A DNA stretch of 64,000 nucleotides, taken from the NCBI RefSeq assembly GCF_030056705.1, contig NZ_JASHIC010000016.1, forward strand, positions 1-64,000. The letters run 5' to 3'. Under the pieces are notes generated by a model. It did not search any database. It worked only from the letters and a program-made list of their open reading frames with translations, and had not been told where the DNA came from. The translations under genes were made by a program, and so were the position numbers. Shown here one piece after another: positions 7,660-16,443 of the stretch (the stretch's first letter is position 1; every line of letters begins with the position of its first letter). The DNA is from Flectobacillus longus (lineage in GTDB: Bacteria > Bacteroidota > Bacteroidia > Cytophagales > Spirosomataceae).

Positions 7660-9753
7660 TTAATGTATTTTTTTCGATGTTATTTTCTGATTTTTAGGTA
7701 AAACCGCCTCTGGCTGCATCGGAATTTTGAATGCAGGAGCTTTTGGTTTATTTACCTGATCTAGTTTAAATAGCTCTTCTTTAAGGTTGCGCAATTGATA
7801 GTCTTCGATAGTTGAATCTTTTTCAGCAGTAGCTTTTACCTCTTTATTTGGTTTGGCTGAAGCACTTTTTGCGCTCAACACATTGGCCAAATAGCTCTTA
7901 TTCATCCATCGAGTTTCCATGGCTTTGCGTTCTACTTTACCCTTCAAGTATTTTTCGATACAAAGCGACGCAATCGGAGCGGAGTGCGTTCCTCCAAAAC
8001 CAGCATTTTCGATAAATACCGCAATGGCAATTTTAGGGTTTTCTCTTGGGGCAAAAGCAATAAAGATGGCATGGTCTTGTCCATGTTTATTTTGAGATGT
8101 ACCTGTTTTACCACAAATCTGAATATCACTCAAGCGTGCTTCAGCAGCTACAGTTCCTGCATTTACAGCACCAACCATTCCTTCGATAACGGGTTCGAAA
8201 TGGCGACGGTCAATACCCGCAGAAATATGCTCTTTATATTTGTTGTCTATGTTTCCGATTTCGTTAATACCTTTTACTAAGTGCGGACGAACATACCAAC
8301 CTCTGTTGGCAATGATAGCAGCAACATTCGCCATTTTAAGTGGGTTAATAACAATTTCCCCTTCTCCAATACCTACAGAGTAGATATTAGAAAATTTCCA
8401 ACGAAGAGGACCTTTATACACTTTGTCGTAATATTCGACGCTCGGAAGTTTTCCTTTTGTTTCGTTTGGTAAATCAATGCCTAATTCTTGCCCAATACCA
8501 AACTTGCTAGCCATATCATTCCAGCGTTGAAGACCAACAGCCGATTTTTTGAAAAGATTTTGTTCCTTGTTATTATAAATAATTCTTTTGAAAACATTAT
8601 AAAAATAAGGGTTACAAGAGTTTTTGATACCTAACTGAATCGATGAAGATGTACCTCCACAGTGACACTTCATAGGTACACCCGCATGACCAAATCCTGT
8701 ACTTGGACTAATTACTCCTAATTGCAAACCAATCAAAGCCTGAATCAACTTGAAAGTCGAGCCAGGACGATAATAAGCACTTGGTGGGCGGTTGATGAGT
8801 GGGTGTAATGGGTCTAGATTGAGCGTTTGGAAATACTTTGAGAAAGTTCTACCCGATAGTTTACTTGGATCATAAGTAGGAGCTGACACCATCGCTAAGA
8901 TTTCGCCTGAAGACGGCTCAATTGCCACCACACTTCCTACTTTGTGTTGCATCAAACTATCAGCATAATCTTGTAAGGCAATATCTACCGACGAAATTAA
9001 ATTTTTGCCAGCTACGGGTTCTCTATCAAACTCACCATTTTTGAATGCTCCTTTTTCTACGCCGCGACTATTGACCATTACGTATTTTTCGCCACGTTGC
9101 CCACGCAGTTCGTCTTCGTAAAATCTTTCAAGTCCAGTAACCCCCACATAATCTCCTTGTCGGTAGTATTCGTTACCTTTTTCTTGTTCTTTCAAAAGAC
9201 GTTCTGGACTAATTTCGCCAACATACCCTAAGGCATTTGCCATACCTTTTGATTGATAAGTACGCAAAGAACTAATCTGGAAAGAAAATCCAGGGTAGTC
9301 TACCATAGCATCTTGCACGCGAGCATATTCTTCTTTTGAAAGCTGACGTAAAAATAAAGAAGGGCGTACAGGTGAGTAAATTCTTGCCAAATGAGTTAAG
9401 CTATCAAACTCACTGCGGGTAATATCAAAAAGTCTACAGAATTTTAAAGTATCCTGAACATGTGCTTTTTTGGGCGTAATGTACAAATCATACACAGGAG
9501 TATTATAGACAATCAACTTTTTGTTGCGGTCATAAATCAACCCTCTAAACGGAACTTGTACAATTTTACGAATAGCATTGTTTTGAGCATCTAGTTTATA
9601 GGTCTCATCAATAACTTGTAAATAAAATAGCCTTCCAATGTAAAGTATGGCAATAAGGATAATGAATCCTTGAATAAATCTCTTTCTAATCTCGTCCACT
9701 GGCTTTAATATGATTTTAGGGATATATAGAAAATGTTTTCTACTTTCAGGCAA
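7660..9753 (-). CDS. mrdA: Penicillin-binding protein 2, elongation transpeptidase
   Basis: 697 residues: a short cytoplasmic tail, one membrane anchor (about 27-45), a dimerisation/pedestal domain, and a C-terminal transpeptidase with Ser332-x-x-Lys335 (GSTFK), Ser379-Cys-Asn381 and Lys549-Thr-Gly551. These are the three active-site motifs of class B PBPs. It cross-links peptidoglycan during side-wall growth and pairs with RodA, encoded just downstream. The C-terminal ~90 residues are Lys/Glu/Pro-rich and probably disordered, an extension beyond the catalytic domain. Confidence 0.94.
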   Translation of the reverse strand: MPESRKHFLYIPKIILKPVDEIRKRFIQGFIILIAILYIGRLFYLQVIDETYKLDAQNNAIRKIVQVPFRGLIYDRNKKLIVYNTPVYDLYITPKKAHVQDTLKFCRLFDITRSEFDSLTHLARIYSPVRPSLFLRQLSKEEYARVQDAMVDYPGFSFQISSLRTYQSKGMANALGYVGEISPERLLKEQEKGNEYYRQGDYVGVTGLERFYEDELRGQRGEKYVMVNSRGVEKGAFKNGEFDREPVAGKNLISSVDIALQDYADSLMQHKVGSVVAIEPSSGEILAMVSAPTYDPSKLSGRTFSKYFQTLNLDPLHPLINRPPSAYYRPGSTFKLIQALIGLQLGVISPSTGFGHAGVPMKCHCGGTSSSIQLGIKNSCNPYFYNVFKRIIYNNKEQNLFKKSAVGLQRWNDMASKFGIGQELGIDLPNETKGKLPSVEYYDKVYKGPLRWKFSNIYSVGIGEGEIVINPLKMANVAAIIANRGWYVRPHLVKGINEIGNIDNKYKEHISAGIDRRHFEPVIEGMVGAVNAGTVAAEARLSDIQICGKTGTSQNKHGQDHAIFIAFAPRENPKIAIAVFIENAGFGGTHSAPIASLCIEKYLKGKVERKAMETRWMNKSYLANVLSAKSASAKPNKEVKATAEKDSTIEDYQLRNLKEELFKLDQVNKPKAPAFKIPMQPEAVLPKNQKITSKKIH

Positions 9754-9963
9754 ATTTGACGGGTCATAAACAATTTTATTACCAGCCTATCTGTAAATAA
9801 CCAACCAACTTTTACTGTTTTTGTATTTTGAGTAAAAGCTTGTTTTATAGTTTAAACGAAAAAAACTATCTGAAGGAACATAATCAAAATACAAAATTTG
9901 CTGTTTTTCAATAATTTGTCAACAAACTCATTGAGAATCAAAACATAATTTTGCAGTATGATA

Positions 9964-10173
9964 TTATTCTTTGGGGAGGCTACGAATCAATAAATAAATC
10001 GCAGCAAAAATGAATAGCAATGAACAGCCAATAGAATACCAAGGAGTGGTGGTATGAAAGGTCTTATCAAGCCAGTTACCCAACAGTACGCCACTTGCAA
10101 TGGTTATAAGCATTTGACTTCCTGCTCCCATATAGCGCATATACTTGTTGGAATTTGGCGAATCGTTTGACAT
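9964..10173 (-). CDS. AtpZ/AtpI-like small membrane protein
   Basis: 69 residues when started at the ATG at 10173; a longer upstream frame to 10278 would add an unlikely Tyr/Phe-rich leader. Two membrane helices, with the GAGSQMLITIASGVLLGNWLD segment and a short hydrophilic tail of the AtpZ/AtpI group, proteins associated with F-type ATP synthase assembly or ion handling. It lies about 9.5 kb away from the atpB-atpH cluster, on the other strand and beside PBP2, so it is not part of that operon. A TATTTTTG box at 10283-10276 is a possible -7 element. Confidence 0.75.
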   Translation of the reverse strand: MSNDSPNSNKYMRYMGAGSQMLITIASGVLLGNWLDKTFHTTTPWYSIGCSLLFIFAAIYLLIRSLPKE

Positions 10174-10486
10174 GAAAATAAAGAAAAAAGGTTGTTCAAC
10201 GTCGAAAATAATATGGTATTTTTTCGTAGAATTATAATAAAAAAATCCTAAAACGAATGTTTGATATACCTGTAACAAAAATACTTAATTGGCACGGAAT
10301 CTGATAATAAAATCTCGTTATTTTGCGTTAAAATCCTTGTTATTCAAAACAGAACTGAGTTCTTGACTCGTGGTCTTGTTTTGAGTACCCTGAATCTTAT
10401 CTTAAGAACCATCAAATTGACCTATATTTGTATTTTGGATGGTAAATCAATCAAATCATTGTAGTTTTTCTGCATAGCTACTTCAC
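10174..10486. promoter_or_regulatory. 313-bp divergent promoter region
   Basis: Between the AtpZ-like gene (minus) and sprE/porW (plus). It contains candidate -7 boxes facing outward on both sides: TATTTTTG at 10283-10276 (minus) and TATATTTGT at 10423-10431 (plus). Nothing else stands out. Confidence 0.5.
10423..10430 (+). promoter_or_regulatory. -7 box of sprE/porW
   Basis: TATATTTG followed by T matches TAnnTTTGY exactly and lies 56 bp before the ATG. No TTTG is seen at the -33 spacing. Confidence 0.5.
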
Positions 10487-12625
10487 ATGAATAAAATACT
10501 GTTACTTTTAGTACTTGCCATATTTTTGTGCATAGGAGGATGCTCCCAGTATAGCTCTTCGCCTATCAGCGTGGGATTCCATAATCTTAATGCCAAATAC
10601 AATGCGCTTTTTCAGGCTAATCAAAAATTATTTGAGGCCGAAAAAAAGCTCTTTGAAGACCGTCACGACAATTATTCTCAAATACTACCTGTACTATTAC
10701 CTCTCGACTCGGCAGTAGCCAGTACGGTTTCGACCGAGCTTGCAGCAGTTATCAAAAAGGCTTCGATGGTTGCCGAGCGCCATCAAAACTCGCGTTGGCT
10801 CGACGACGCCTATGTGCTTATTGGGCAAGCTCGTTTGATACAAGAAGACTATAAAAATGCCATTGAGACCTTTAAATACGTCAACACCACTGCCGAAGAT
10901 GATAACGCTCGTCATGCAGCGCTCATTGGCTTGATGCGAGCTTATATAGAACAAGAGGAGTTTACAACGGCTTTGAGAGTAGCCGAATTGTTGCGTGAAG
11001 AAGATTTGAATAAAAATAATACTACTAATTTTTATTTAACAAAAGCGTATTTACATCAACTCAAAAAAGAATATGCTACTTCTGTAGCAATTTTGGAGGA
11101 AACATTTCCCCTACTTCCCAAAAATGAGCAAAAAGCCAGATTGTACTATGTAGCAGGACAGATGTATGAGATATTGGAAAAATTTCCCAAATCAAGTGAA
11201 TGTTTTACAAAGGTTGCTAAAAACAGACCTTCGTACGATTTAAGATTCTATGCCTCATTGAATAGTGCTTTGGTCATGAATCAAAAAGGTAATTTTGATA
11301 AATTATTAAAAGATAGCAAGAACAAAGATTTATCCGATAAAATTTATGAAGCTATGGCCTCGGCAGAAATGCGCCAAGGAAATACCGCCAAAGGAATTGC
11401 ATTATTGAAAAAATCTGCCAGTATCAGCAAGGATACTAAACAGTTGCCTTATACTTATTTGACATTGGCAGATTTGTACTATAATAAGTATGCTGAGTAT
11501 GAAACTGCTTTTGCGTATTATGATAGTTGCTTGTCTTTATTACCTAATACTGATGCTGCCTTTGCCAAAGTAAAACAAAAACAACAAGTACTTGGAGATT
11601 TTGTGAAGCAAATGAACATTGTCAAAACAGAGGATTCTTTACAAAAACTTTCTAAGCTTACTCCATCAGAATTGGATAAAGTTTTAGAAAAAGCTATTCG
11701 ATTGAAGAAAACTCAAGAATTGGCAAATTTGGCAAAAGCAAAAGAAATAATCGCTAATTCCACTAATGTGACTAAAGATCCATTTGCCACTTCGGGCAAA
11801 ACAGATTGGTATTTTTCTAATGCTATGTTGGTAAGTCAAGGTCGTACTAGTTTTATTAATCGTTGGGGAAACCGCCCTTTGGAAGACAATTGGCGTAGAA
11901 GTAGCCGCGACGATGCCGCATCTTTTGGTAGCTTTAATACAGCAAGCACCGAAAATACCTCTACTTCAAAAAATACAATTGAAGGTATAAGTGATAAAGA
12001 GCTAGCGACAGAAAAAGCACTCCTGAAAACCAAAATTCCATTTAGTGCAAAGGCACTTGAAACTTCACAAATCAAACGACAAGATGCAATGTTTGAAGTC
12101 GGGAAAATCTTTAAGTTGAGTTTAAATGAGCCTAAGAAATCCATTTCGACATTCAAACAATTACTTTCGGAATACCCAAATTCAATTCATGAACCAGAGG
12201 CTCTGTACTTTTTGTATTTATTACACGAAAATAATCCAACCGAAAAAGCAGGCTACAGAAAATCACTCTTTGATAAATTTGGAGACTCGTATTTTGCAAG
12301 AATGTTAAGTCGTGAAAATATTGTAGAGTTGAGTTCTGACAAAGAAACAGAAGCTCAAAAACTTTACACTGAAGCATATCAATACTACCAACAAGGTAAT
12401 TATGCAGATGCTTTATCATTTGTGGATACAGCCTTGAAAGAGTATCCCAATAGCCATACAGAAGATAAGTTAGCCTTTTTGAAAGCGTTGTTATTAGCTA
12501 AAACTCAAAATTTTGATGGATATGTCAAAGCTTTAAATGACTTTGTTAAAGACTATCCCAAAAGTCAATTATTAGGCTTAGTAAAAGAAAATCTAGCAGC
12601 AGCAGCCAAGAATGCCAAACCATAG
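10487..12625 (+). CDS. sprE: T9SS lipoprotein SprE/PorW, TPR protein
   Basis: 712 residues. A lipoprotein signal ends at Cys19 (lipobox IGGC), then comes the characteristic N-terminal block (NAKYNALFQANQKLFEAEK) and repeated helical hairpins of TPR type through most of the protein, including clear ones near 120-230 and 625-690. The N-terminal block and the phrase WLDDAYVLIGQA are hallmarks of SprE/PorW, a periplasmic lipoprotein needed for type IX secretion and gliding. It is thought to connect the outer-membrane translocon to the GldK/N ring. gldM and gldN are encoded 50 kb away in this window. The gene appears monocistronic; the GT39 gene follows with its own promoter-like box. Confidence 0.85.
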   Translation: MNKILLLLVLAIFLCIGGCSQYSSSPISVGFHNLNAKYNALFQANQKLFEAEKKLFEDRHDNYSQILPVLLPLDSAVASTVSTELAAVIKKASMVAERHQNSRWLDDAYVLIGQARLIQEDYKNAIETFKYVNTTAEDDNARHAALIGLMRAYIEQEEFTTALRVAELLREEDLNKNNTTNFYLTKAYLHQLKKEYATSVAILEETFPLLPKNEQKARLYYVAGQMYEILEKFPKSSECFTKVAKNRPSYDLRFYASLNSALVMNQKGNFDKLLKDSKNKDLSDKIYEAMASAEMRQGNTAKGIALLKKSASISKDTKQLPYTYLTLADLYYNKYAEYETAFAYYDSCLSLLPNTDAAFAKVKQKQQVLGDFVKQMNIVKTEDSLQKLSKLTPSELDKVLEKAIRLKKTQELANLAKAKEIIANSTNVTKDPFATSGKTDWYFSNAMLVSQGRTSFINRWGNRPLEDNWRRSSRDDAASFGSFNTASTENTSTSKNTIEGISDKELATEKALLKTKIPFSAKALETSQIKRQDAMFEVGKIFKLSLNEPKKSISTFKQLLSEYPNSIHEPEALYFLYLLHENNPTEKAGYRKSLFDKFGDSYFARMLSRENIVELSSDKETEAQKLYTEAYQYYQQGNYADALSFVDTALKEYPNSHTEDKLAFLKALLLAKTQNFDGYVKALNDFVKDYPKSQLLGLVKENLAAAAKNAKP

Positions 12626-12698
12626 TTTTGTCATTCTTGAGAAAGAGGATTATTCATCTATCGATTTTAGAAAGTATAGACGAAACAATTATTTTTTT

Positions 12699-12706
12699 TA
12701 CTTTTG
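12699..12706 (+). promoter_or_regulatory. -7 box of the GT39 gene
   Basis: TACTTTTG followed by C fits TAnnTTTGY, 36 bp before the start codon at 12743. It lies after the sprE stop, suggesting separate transcription. Confidence 0.5.
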
Positions 12707-12742
12707 CCAAAACGTTATCACCATTGCGATTGACGATTTATT

Positions 12743-14380
12743 ATGCAAACAAGACATTTATCCTACATATTAATAACTGCTCTAGGGGCAGTTTTTTTTA
12801 TCCCATTTATTGGTAGCTCCCATTTATTTGATTGGGACGAAATCAACTTTGCCGAATCGGCAAGAGAAATGATTCTGACAGGAAACTATGCTACTGTACA
12901 GATTAATTATATGCCTTTTTGGGAAAAGCCTCCTTTATTTTTCTGGATGCAGGTATTAGCCATGAAAGCATTTAATGTATTTGACCCAAATTCTGGATTT
13001 GCACCAGAATTTGGCGCACGTTTCCCAAATGCTATCATAGGAATTATTACCCTTGTAGTGTTTTATCGAATCGGACGGAAACTCTATAATGAACGTTTTG
13101 GATTGTTGTGGGCTTTAGGATATTTAGGCTCATTTACACCACATTTATATTTTAAATCAGGTATTATTGACCCAACCTTCAACCTATTTATCTTTTTGGG
13201 GGTTTGGTATTTCTCGCAAAGTGTTTCTACAAATCAAAATACATCTAAACGCCAGACCTATGGCTTACTTTCGGGGCTATTTGTAGGATTGGCGATTCTA
13301 ACCAAAGGACCAGTAGGAGGTTTGTTATGGGGACTTACGGTATTTACGTATTGGGGCGTCAATGGTTTTAGTGCTAGTTTCTTGAAAGATGCAATCAAAC
13401 CATTTTTCTCGGCTATTGCCATTGCTTTTTTAGTAGCTTGTATTTGGTTTGGGCTATCTATCTATCAAAATGGATGGGGCTTGTTTGTAGAGTTTATTCA
13501 GTACCAAATTCGCTTATTGACCACAGGAGATGCTGGACATGAACAGCCATTCTATTATCATTTTGTGGTTGTATTAGTAGGTTGTTTTCCTATTTCTGTA
13601 TTGGCGATTCGTGCATTGGGGACCTCAGGGTCGGGCAATTCTCAAGGAGAATATTTTAGAAAATGGATGATTTATTTGTTTTGGGTAGTCATGATTTTAT
13701 TCACGATTGTCAAGACCAAGATTGTTCATTATTCATCAATGGCATGGTTTCCTGTGTCTTATTTGGCGGCGTACCATGTCAACAACTTATTAACAGGTAA
13801 TTGGAAGTGGTCAAAACTCACAGGTTTTGGACTGTTCTTTATTGGTTTGGTGATGGCTATTGCTCTTACAGCAGTGCCATTGGTAGGTCAGTATGCTGCT
13901 CAATTGATTCCATATATCAAAGATGATTTTGCTGTGGCAAATCTTAGTGCAAAGGTTACTTGGGGCGGATGGGAACAATACATGGGCTTGGCGTATATTG
14001 TGGCGGTAATAGTCATGGTAAGTATGCGCAATATTCGAGGTTTGTATATCGCAACGGCTTTATGTTTGTTTGGTTATTCGGCTGTAGTGGTAAGTAAAAT
14101 AGAAGGATATTCTCAACGTGCAGCGATTAGTTTCTATGAGTCATTGAAAGGTAAAGATGTATATGTAGAGCCGATTGGATTCAAGTCGTATGCACAATTA
14201 TTTTATTTCCAAAAACAACCTCAGAAACCTAAAACAGAAGCCTACTTATTAAATGAACCTCATTTGGACAAACCTGCATATTTTGTAATGAAAATCACGG
14301 CAGACAGTGCGATGAAAGCACATCCTAATCTACGATTGATTAAAGAAGAAAACGGATTTTTGTTTTACAAAAGAAAATAA
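12743..14380 (+). CDS. GT39/ArnT-like membrane glycosyltransferase
   Basis: 545 residues with about eleven membrane helices. The first extracytoplasmic loop carries the acidic pair Asp32-Glu33 (FDWDEINFAESAREM) and is followed by MPFWEKPPLFFW, the pattern of the PMT/ArnT (GT39/GT83) superfamily. These use polyprenyl-phosphate sugars to decorate lipid A, proteins or other envelope molecules on the periplasmic side. The C-terminal ~100 residues form a soluble periplasmic segment. The acceptor and sugar cannot be told. Ends with a terminator at 14386; its neighbour metX is convergent. Confidence 0.85.
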   Translation: MQTRHLSYILITALGAVFFIPFIGSSHLFDWDEINFAESAREMILTGNYATVQINYMPFWEKPPLFFWMQVLAMKAFNVFDPNSGFAPEFGARFPNAIIGIITLVVFYRIGRKLYNERFGLLWALGYLGSFTPHLYFKSGIIDPTFNLFIFLGVWYFSQSVSTNQNTSKRQTYGLLSGLFVGLAILTKGPVGGLLWGLTVFTYWGVNGFSASFLKDAIKPFFSAIAIAFLVACIWFGLSIYQNGWGLFVEFIQYQIRLLTTGDAGHEQPFYYHFVVVLVGCFPISVLAIRALGTSGSGNSQGEYFRKWMIYLFWVVMILFTIVKTKIVHYSSMAWFPVSYLAAYHVNNLLTGNWKWSKLTGFGLFFIGLVMAIALTAVPLVGQYAAQLIPYIKDDFAVANLSAKVTWGGWEQYMGLAYIVAVIVMVSMRNIRGLYIATALCLFGYSAVVVSKIEGYSQRAAISFYESLKGKDVYVEPIGFKSYAQLFYFQKQPQKPKTEAYLLNEPHLDKPAYFVMKITADSAMKAHPNLRLIKEENGFLFYKRK

Positions 14381-14385
14381 AATGG

Positions 14386-14413
14386 AAAAGCTGGCAGTGA
14401 TGCCAGCTTTTTT
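14386..14413 (+). terminator. Terminator after the GT39 gene
   Basis: An AAAAGCTGGCA stem (14386-14396) pairs with 14401-14411 around a GTGA loop and runs into six Ts. It is six bases past the stop codon. Confidence 0.9.
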
Positions 14414-14495
14414 GGTAAAGAAAAATATATGTAGTCAGGTAGTAAACAATTTTTTCGAAGCCATTGCTAGCTTGTAACTTTTTATTCAAAACTCA

Positions 14496-15593
14496 TTAAT
14501 CATGAGCAACTAATGTTCTCGGACGGTCTTCAAGAGCTTTGAAGAAAGAATACATTGGATTGACATCCAATTTAATAAATTTCTGCCAAATTTTAATGGC
14601 TTTCGTAATCAATTCATTTTCTATCAAGAAGCCATCATGGCCATATAACGAGTCCAAAGCCTGAAATGTAGCGCCAGGAATATGTTTAGCCAAAAATTCT
14701 TGCTCATTAATAGGAAATAGCGCATCCGATTTAATACCCATCACTAAGGTTTTGGCTTTGACTTGCGAAAGCGCATTGATAACCCCACCTCTTCCACGAC
14801 CCACATCTTGTGAATCCATTACTTGTGATAAGACATAGTACGAAAAAGCATTGAATCGTTGGGCTAGTTTTTCCCCTTGATAACGCTGATAGGTCACCGC
14901 ACGATAGGTTTTGTCCAGACCTTCCTCACGACGAGCTTGGGTTACACCATAAGTTTCGTAGTTACGATATGAAATCAAAGCTGTTGCACGAGCGGCTTTC
15001 ATGCCATTAATACCAGCCAGAGGGTGGCTTTCTGTCCAAGTAGGGTCTACTTCAATAGACATTCTTTGTGACTCATTGAATGCAATTCCCCAAGGAGAAT
15101 GTTGAGCATTAGTCGCAATTAGAATCAAGTTTTCGATCAGTTCAGGCTGAGAAATAGCCCATTCTACTGCTTGTTGCCCCCCCAAAGAACCCCCAACACA
15201 AGTTTTGATTTTTGAAATACCCAAATGCTCTCTCAATAAATCAAATGAGTTGACTATATCACGTATCGTAATAGTTGGAAAAGTATGATAATATGGTTCG
15301 CCAGTTTCGGGATTAATCGAAAGCGGACCTGTACTTCCATAATGTGACCCCAAAACATTTACACAAATTATAAAGTAATGTTCTGGGTCAAACAATTTGC
15401 CTTTGCCAACCAAGCCCTGCCACCAATCTGCAACATCTTGGCTTCCTGTAAAAGCATGACATACCCATACCACATTTGAACAGTCCGCATTGAGCTGTCC
15501 AAGTGCTTGATAAGCTAATTCAACTTCTGGCAAAACTCCCCCTGCTTCAAGTTTAAAAGGAGTATGATATTTAAAAACTGACGTATTCAACAC
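14496..15593 (-). CDS. metX: Homoserine O-acetyltransferase
   Basis: 365 residues, alpha/beta-hydrolase fold. The nucleophile elbow is GGSLGGQ with Ser136; the catalytic Asp lies in MGIKSDALFP and the catalytic His in YGHDGFL near the C-terminus. It transfers an acetyl group from acetyl-CoA to L-homoserine, the first committed step of methionine synthesis. Family members may use succinyl-CoA instead, so acetyl specificity is by family majority. It lies 125 bp downstream of an 80-aa gene, and both follow a SAM-I riboswitch on the same strand, consistent with feedback control by S-adenosylmethionine. Confidence 0.93.
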   Translation of the reverse strand: MLNTSVFKYHTPFKLEAGGVLPEVELAYQALGQLNADCSNVVWVCHAFTGSQDVADWWQGLVGKGKLFDPEHYFIICVNVLGSHYGSTGPLSINPETGEPYYHTFPTITIRDIVNSFDLLREHLGISKIKTCVGGSLGGQQAVEWAISQPELIENLILIATNAQHSPWGIAFNESQRMSIEVDPTWTESHPLAGINGMKAARATALISYRNYETYGVTQARREEGLDKTYRAVTYQRYQGEKLAQRFNAFSYYVLSQVMDSQDVGRGRGGVINALSQVKAKTLVMGIKSDALFPINEQEFLAKHIPGATFQALDSLYGHDGFLIENELITKAIKIWQKFIKLDVNPMYSFFKALEDRPRTLVAHD

Positions 15594-15718
15594 GAATTGA
15601 GATGCTGTTTTTGAAAATAAAAAGAATCAATACGAGAACTGTTAATTGAATGTTTTAGAAAAAGAATCAAGTTGTTGGTTATTTATCTAAATGATGAAAA
15701 CAACAACTGTTCACTTGA

Positions 15719-15961
15719 TCAGTTCTCCATGAGTTTGGTTGAAATCTCTTCAAAAGACTCTTCGTATTCCCAGTACATCAAACGACCGAACGCACCAGTC
15801 ACCAAAACATATTTTTCGCTTAAAGACTGAATACGGTTGACTGCTACAATTTTTAGGCTTGCTTTTTCTACCTCGACACTTTCGATAATTTCTCGATTGT
15901 GTTCGTCATAACCATGGACAACAAGATAGTTGCCTACGGTAATTGGAATGAATTTTTTCAT
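15719..15961 (-). CDS. Small unknown protein in the SAM-controlled unit
   Basis: 80 residues from the ATG at 15961; an upstream in-frame start adds only eight residues. The protein begins MKKFIPITVGNYLVVHGYDE and is mainly beta-strand-like with a charged C-terminus. No cysteine, signal peptide or membrane segment. I do not recognise a family. It is the first gene behind the SAM-I riboswitch and precedes metX by 125 bp, so a role linked to methionine or sulfur metabolism, or simply a co-transcribed passenger, is possible. Some bases after the stop show no terminator. Confidence 0.7.
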   Translation of the reverse strand: MKKFIPITVGNYLVVHGYDEHNREIIESVEVEKASLKIVAVNRIQSLSEKYVLVTGAFGRLMYWEYEESFEEISTKLMEN

Positions 15962-16099
15962 GGATACGTACAGACTTAAAGCCACAATGAATTGTGACAG
16001 TGAAACGATACATCGTAAACCTGACGAATACTGAACAGCAGAATGTAAAAATGTAGCTGGATTAGTTTCGTAATTGGTTTATATTTCCCAATAATGATG

Positions 16100-16193
16100 A
16101 ATTTATTGGGTAGGAATTAGCACCTTGCCTTTACGAATCAGTAGGTTGCCAGAAGTTCATAGAGCCTATTCTCTCCCTTCTTCTTTATAAATC
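16100..16193 (-). promoter_or_regulatory. SAM-I (S-box) riboswitch
   Basis: The minus strand shows conserved S-box elements in order: a GAAG/CTTC helix with GAG/CTC above it, CTATGAA, TGGCAACC, a P3 hairpin, then AAGGTGCTAATTCC, enclosed by a P1 helix (GATTTAT with ATAAATT). A second hairpin, CCCAATAA/TTATTGGG (16087-16110), overlaps the 3' strand of P1, so the two are mutually exclusive, as expected for an expression platform. No T-run follows that hairpin, so the switching mode is not clear. It controls the 80-aa gene and metX. Confidence 0.93.
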
Positions 16194-16232
16194 AACTACT
16201 ACCTTTTGTGAAGAGTAATTGACTTGATGTTG

Positions 16233-16265
16233 CAAATATAATAGCTAGAATCTCGAAAATGCAAA
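16233..16265 (-). promoter_or_regulatory. Promoter of the riboswitch-metX unit
   Basis: On the minus strand TTTG (16265-16262) and TATATTTGC (16240-16232) are separated by 21 bp, close to the Bacteroidota -33/-7 consensus. The expected transcription start is about 30-35 nt before the riboswitch P1 helix. Confidence 0.65.
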
Positions 16266-16443
16266 CGTTTTAAGGATTGATTATACTCACATAGCCCATT
16301 TTGTACTAAAAACATACCTATATCTTCAAATGTCTTCATTTGAAGATATAATACCAGTCATCAAGAAATCGTTGTAGATTCGCTTTTCTTTTTTTAAATC
16401 GCTAGTTCGAACTATTTTGTTGTTCTAAATCAAACCAATTGTA

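Larger units (their letters stand above)
15962..16443. other. 482-bp region between the metX unit and the plug-protein gene
   Basis: The left two thirds are the leader, riboswitch and promoter of the minus-strand metX unit. The right third (16266-16443) should hold the promoter of the plus-strand gene at 16444; no clear -33/-7 pair was found there. A TATCTTCAAATG/CATTTGAAGATA inverted repeat lies at 16320-16342. Confidence 0.5.

Noticed and set aside
12628-12816. Short open frame between sprE and the GT39 gene
   Set aside because: It overlaps the GT39 start in another frame and contains the GT39 promoter box. No support for a protein.
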